In this document: positions 5,812 to 8,517 of the stretch, one piece after another
Numbering within the stretch: the stretch's first letter is position 1
How the letters are laid out: each line of letters begins with the position of its first letter
Assembly: GCA_020052545.1 (NCBI GenBank)
Contig: JAGVOV010000167.1
Span: 1 to 8,517 of the forward strand
Source: an archaeon
GTDB lineage: Archaea > Nanobdellota > Nanobdellia > Woesearchaeales > JAGVOV01
Direction of reading: 5' to 3'
DNA length: 8,517 nt
Position numbers and translations under genes: made by a program
Notes under the pieces: generated by a model
What the model was told of the DNA's origin: nothing
Databases searched by the model: none
What the model saw: only the letters and a program-made list of their open reading frames with translations

Positions 5812-6059
5812 TGACAAAGATCGTAGAAGTTCCAGACATCGAATGGAAGTATCGCTTCACGTGCAACAAATGTGGCGGCCACGCCATCATAACATCAGTC
5901 TTGAATGCGGCACAATTGAGCTCGCCTTTCATAGGATGGTCGGTAGGAAGGATTTGCCAGAACTGCAGGAATGTGATTGAGATAACAGACAAGCCTTTCA
6001 TGTTGGGAGCGAGGGAAGGCCCGATTAAGATATCAGATTTTACGGACAGGAATGATTAG
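5811..6059 (+). CDS. Small zinc-ribbon protein (82 aa)
   Basis: Two CxxC pairs, FTCNKCGG near residues 17-23 and RICQNCRN near 47-53, are separated by about 26 residues. That fits a single-zinc ribbon. The start at ATG 5811 overlaps the upstream stop as TGATG, which implies translational coupling; a longer in-frame extension to 5727 lies wholly inside the previous gene and is unlikely. The rest of the protein is short and mixed, with no catalytic motif. The stop TAG at 6057-6059 overlaps the strong AGGAGGG ribosome-binding site of the phosphatase that follows. The gene sits between another small zinc protein and two phosphatases, so an adaptor or regulatory role is possible, but I do not recognise the family. 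Confidence 0.68.
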   Translation: MTKIVEVPDIEWKYRFTCNKCGGHAIITSVLNAAQLSSPFIGWSVGRICQNCRNVIEITDKPFMLGAREGPIKISDFTDRND

Positions 6060-6068
6060 GAGGGAAAA

Positions 6069-6800
6069 ATGATAACTACGATACATACGATAAAAAGACA
6101 TGAAGAGAATAAAGGCGATGAACTGACAGAGCTCGGCCACAAGCTGGCCTATGCATCTGGAGCTCAGTTTGCACGTGGAACTTTTCTTTCCTTGCAGCAG
6201 GAGTTTGGCGAAGTGAAGGATATTTTAGTGTTCCACAGCCCTTTGAACAGGGCAAACCAGACTGCGACAGAATTTGCCAAGGCAATCAAGGACAAGACCG
6301 GAGAAAAATACAATATTGAGGCCCCTAAAGCAGAGGAACTGCTCAAGGTGCAGGGTTTTGACGATGATTATAGGAAGAGCTTAATAGAGCAAGGCCTGGT
6401 TTCGCAAGACGGCTGGATGAACAAGGGACTTGTTTACTTGCTACAGCACGATCCTGCAGCTACAGGCAACGGAGAGAGTAATGCATCTGTTGCAGGAAGG
6501 ATAGCGAAGCATATCGACAACTTGCGCTACTTGACCAAAGGCGGAAAGGCCACAGTCTCTGTAACACACGGTCCGTTGCCAGACCATTTCTTGGCACATG
6601 TTTTGTTTGATAATTACAAGGCAGAGCCGATAGAGAAAGTCATGGAAAAGGTAGGAGGCCCGTTCAACAATGGCGATAGCTTAGAAGTCATCGCGATGAT
6701 AAGGGATCATGGCCTCGACTATGAAGTCAGGAGAGCAGGTAGAATGCTGACTACGATAAGCAGCAGTCATATGCATTATTTGGCGGAGAACTTGAAGTGA
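6069..6800 (+). CDS. Histidine phosphatase superfamily protein, first paralogue (243 aa)
   Basis: Motifs of the phosphoglycerate mutase-like histidine phosphatases occur in order. IKRHEE carries R10 and the phospho-accepting H11, then DELTELG follows; HSPLNRANQTA holds R61, the second phosphate-pocket arginine; GES at about 135-137 corresponds to the mid-sequence acidic position; and VTHGP holds H167. All four phosphate-pocket residues (two Arg, two His) are therefore present, so hydrolysis of a phosphomonoester or a mutase reaction is plausible. The substrate is unknown. The first motif is RHE rather than the common RHG. Length is typical of the superfamily. AGGAGGG (6058-6064) ends four bases before the ATG and overlaps the previous stop. 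The TGA overlaps the next gene's GTG start, and the next gene is a clear paralogue, so a heteromeric enzyme is possible. Confidence 0.85.
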   Translation: MITTIHTIKRHEENKGDELTELGHKLAYASGAQFARGTFLSLQQEFGEVKDILVFHSPLNRANQTATEFAKAIKDKTGEKYNIEAPKAEELLKVQGFDDDYRKSLIEQGLVSQDGWMNKGLVYLLQHDPAATGNGESNASVAGRIAKHIDNLRYLTKGGKATVSVTHGPLPDHFLAHVLFDNYKAEPIEKVMEKVGGPFNNGDSLEVIAMIRDHGLDYEVRRAGRMLTTISSSHMHYLAENLK

Positions 6801-7621
6801 GCCTTATGTCTGACAAGCCTAAAGCGAAGAAGAGGACTGTCCGTGTCACAATAAAGAGACACGAGAAGAACAAGGAAGATGAACTTACGCAGGAAGGCTT
6901 GAAGGACGCATTGAAGTATGGTGTTGATTACATAAAGGTAGGCAAGGGCCAGTATGCGCTCAAGGTGAAAGGCAAGATCTACATCTACCACAGCCCGAAG
7001 AACAGGGCAAGGCAGACTGCGCAGCAGCTCTATCGTGGCATAATGATGGGAGAAGAGAAGGGCATCGAGACTGCTTACTCGCCGCTTGAAAAGGAGCTTC
7101 TTGACGCGCAGGATATCCCAAAAGCATACAGGAAGAGGCTCGCGCCATTGACTACAAAAGAGAGATGGAAGAAAGAGGGCTTGCTGTATGTTGTGAAGAA
7201 TGACCCCGGAAAAGAGGGTGGAGAATCTAACGATAATGTAGCGGCAAGAGTGGCAAAATACATCCTCGAGATGGAAGAGAAGTACATGGAAGGGACAGAG
7301 GACGGCTCTGAGACCCAAGTGATCGGCATCTGCCATGGCCCCATGCTTGAGCACTTTTTGCTGAATGCTTACCTTGACAATTACAGGAGCCTATCGCCGG
7401 AGAAAGCTGTCAGGAAGATAGGCGGCGGATTCGGCAACGGAGAGACATTTGAGGTCGTGATAACAGAAGAGAATGGAAAGAGGACTTACGAGATTAAAAG
7501 GCAAGGCATGGCCGCAAGGCAAGTGTCGAGAGAAAAGCTTGAGCAGATTGTAGGCCATTACAGACAGTCGCATGGCCATGGTGAAGGCGTCCCATCATTG
7601 GGCTACGCAAGGGCAGCGTGA
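6797..7621 (+). CDS. Histidine phosphatase superfamily protein, second paralogue (274 aa)
   Basis: It has the same motif series as the preceding protein: TIKRHEKNK with R21 and H22, DELTQEG, YHSPKNRARQTA with R70, GGES near 141-144, and ICHGP with H180. The phosphate-pocket residues are complete, again with RHE instead of RHG. It adds a basic N-terminal extension (KPKAKKRTVR), a longer central part and a tail rich in His, Gly and Gln (about 255-274). The GTG start overlaps the upstream stop as GTGA, with GGCGGAG (6782-6788) eight bases before it. An in-frame ATG at 6806 would shorten it by three residues and cannot be excluded. The stop overlaps a GTG that may start the following gene. Conserved C-terminal blocks (IGGGFGNGETFEVV here, VGGPFNNGDSLEVI in the neighbour) support recent common descent. 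Confidence 0.84.
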   Translation: MSLMSDKPKAKKRTVRVTIKRHEKNKEDELTQEGLKDALKYGVDYIKVGKGQYALKVKGKIYIYHSPKNRARQTAQQLYRGIMMGEEKGIETAYSPLEKELLDAQDIPKAYRKRLAPLTTKERWKKEGLLYVVKNDPGKEGGESNDNVAARVAKYILEMEEKYMEGTEDGSETQVIGICHGPMLEHFLLNAYLDNYRSLSPEKAVRKIGGGFGNGETFEVVITEENGKRTYEIKRQGMAARQVSREKLEQIVGHYRQSHGHGEGVPSLGYARAA

Positions 7622-8517
7622 AGAGAATGAAACTGAAAGTTTTTGCGGAAGACGTCAACACTGCTTACTTTCCATTAGGCGTGGCCCTGGAGAATATGGC
7701 AAACAGGTTTGTGAAAAGGTTCGGGTTCGGTGTCAAGACGACTGCAGTGAGCTGCATAAATGGCGTCGCTGAATTCGCGGTGGATTATGAGGATTACAAA
7801 GCCCAGTCGATCAAGGCATTCGGCATCATCAGGAACGACAGGAAATTCTTTGAGGACCTAAGGATAGAGATAATGGAGAAATGCGATGAGCTGATAGAAT
7901 TCACTGGAAGCTTCTTCAGGAAAGACCTGAGCAAAGCGGCAAACAAGGAGCTTCTTGCCTTTTATCTTGAATATTTTGAGAAAAATGCAGATATGTATGC
8001 GCCAGGCTTCTTCCCGGTGTATGTCGATTTTGACACCAATAACCTGAGCAATGCCATAACAGAATTCATGCTGAAGAAGTTCGATGACAGGGCTGCGGAA
8101 TATTTCTCGCTCCTGACGACGCCCGACAGGGAGACTTTTGCTAAGCTGGAGGAGCTTGATTTTCTCAGGCTCATAACAAAAGTCAGGGGAAAGAAGAACC
8201 TACAGGAGAACAGGGATGTGCTTGACCACCATGAGAAGTACTGCTGGGTTCCTTTTGGCTATACAGGTCCTGAGATGCAGCTGACAGACTTAGTCGGCAG
8301 GACAGAGGCTTTCATAAAGGGCAATCAAGATGAAAAAGAGATGCTGAAGGAGCATTATGAGAAGAAAAAGGACATAACAGAAAAGCAGAAAGAGATAGAG
8401 AAAAGCCTGGATGATGAAGAGCTTTATCTCATAGAGGTTGCCAGAGAATTCATCTTCCTGAAGCCTTACAGGAAAGACATACTGTACAAATCTTACTATC
8501 ACATTACAAAACTCATA
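7618..8517 (+). CDS. PEP-utilising-enzyme-like protein, N-terminal 300 codons, cut by window end
   Basis: An open frame runs from GTG 7618 to the last base with no stop, so the gene continues past the window. Two segments resemble the linker region of PEP-utilising proteins (PEP synthase, pyruvate phosphate dikinase and rifampin-phosphotransferase relatives). The first is LLTTPDRETFAKLEELDFL (165-183) followed by VLDHHEKYCWVPFGYTGPEM (201-220). The second is LKPYRKDILYKSYYHITKLI (281-300), like the helical stretch before the mobile domain. From family knowledge, the phosphorylated-His mobile domain would be expected just beyond this point; it is not visible. No ATP-grasp domain is evident upstream, so this may be a reduced form. 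Residues about 240-265 form a charged coiled helix. The start could be GTG 7618, which overlaps the previous stop as GTGA, or ATG 7627. It is the last visible gene of the phosphatase operon. Confidence 0.6.
   Translation, partial: MKRMKLKVFAEDVNTAYFPLGVALENMANRFVKRFGFGVKTTAVSCINGVAEFAVDYEDYKAQSIKAFGIIRNDRKFFEDLRIEIMEKCDELIEFTGSFFRKDLSKAANKELLAFYLEYFEKNADMYAPGFFPVYVDFDTNNLSNAITEFMLKKFDDRAAEYFSLLTTPDRETFAKLEELDFLRLITKVRGKKNLQENRDVLDHHEKYCWVPFGYTGPEMQLTDLVGRTEAFIKGNQDEKEMLKEHYEKKKDITEKQKEIEKSLDDEELYLIEVAREFIFLKPYRKDILYKSYYHITKLI

Noticed and set aside
6776..7354. 192-codon minus-strand open frame opposite the phosphatase genes
   Set aside because: It lies antisense to two proteins with clear catalytic motifs, and its translation is rich in Cys, Leu and Phe with no recognisable domain.

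Overview
This window looks like archaeal chromosome, plausibly from a DPANN-type or other uncultivated lineage. That is inferred from TATA-box promoters about 27 bases upstream of gene starts, at least one apparently leaderless gene, GGGGTG or GGAGG ribosome-binding sites, heavy use of AGG/AGA/ATA codons, many start/stop overlaps (ATGA, GTGA, TGATG), and a PhoU regulator fused to a SpoVT-AbrB DNA-binding domain. The lineage cannot be fixed from the sequence alone.

Layout. Bases 1-316 are a regulatory region. It has an ambiguous gene edge at the far left, four T-tracts, a set of degenerate 22-23-base tandem repeats and a TATA box. Rightward from there runs a tightly coupled operon: a 31-residue leader peptide (317-412), then two large paralogous proteins of 674 and 706 residues (409-2433 and 2430-4550). 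Each paralogue carries a type I phosphoribosyltransferase-like core buried in long extra sequence. The second one meets, tail to tail with a 4-base overlap, a leftward AbrB-PhoU regulator (4547-5449). That regulator is divergent from a second rightward operon of five genes: a treble-clef/AN1-like zinc protein (5587-5811), a zinc-ribbon protein (5811-6059), two paralogous histidine phosphatases (6069-6800 and 6797-7621), and the first 300 codons of a protein resembling PEP-utilising enzymes (7618 to the window end).

How they may work together. Every recognisable enzyme family here handles phosphate groups: PRPP-type transferases, histidine phosphatases, a PEP-utilising enzyme and a PhoU-type regulator. 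Two of the enzyme families are present as tandem, translationally coupled duplicates. A shared phosphate or nucleotide metabolism is a reasonable hypothesis, but no substrate can be read from the sequence. The most novel element is the pair of very large phosphoribosyltransferase-like proteins with a conserved insertion and a shared MNWR start, which I cannot place in a named family.
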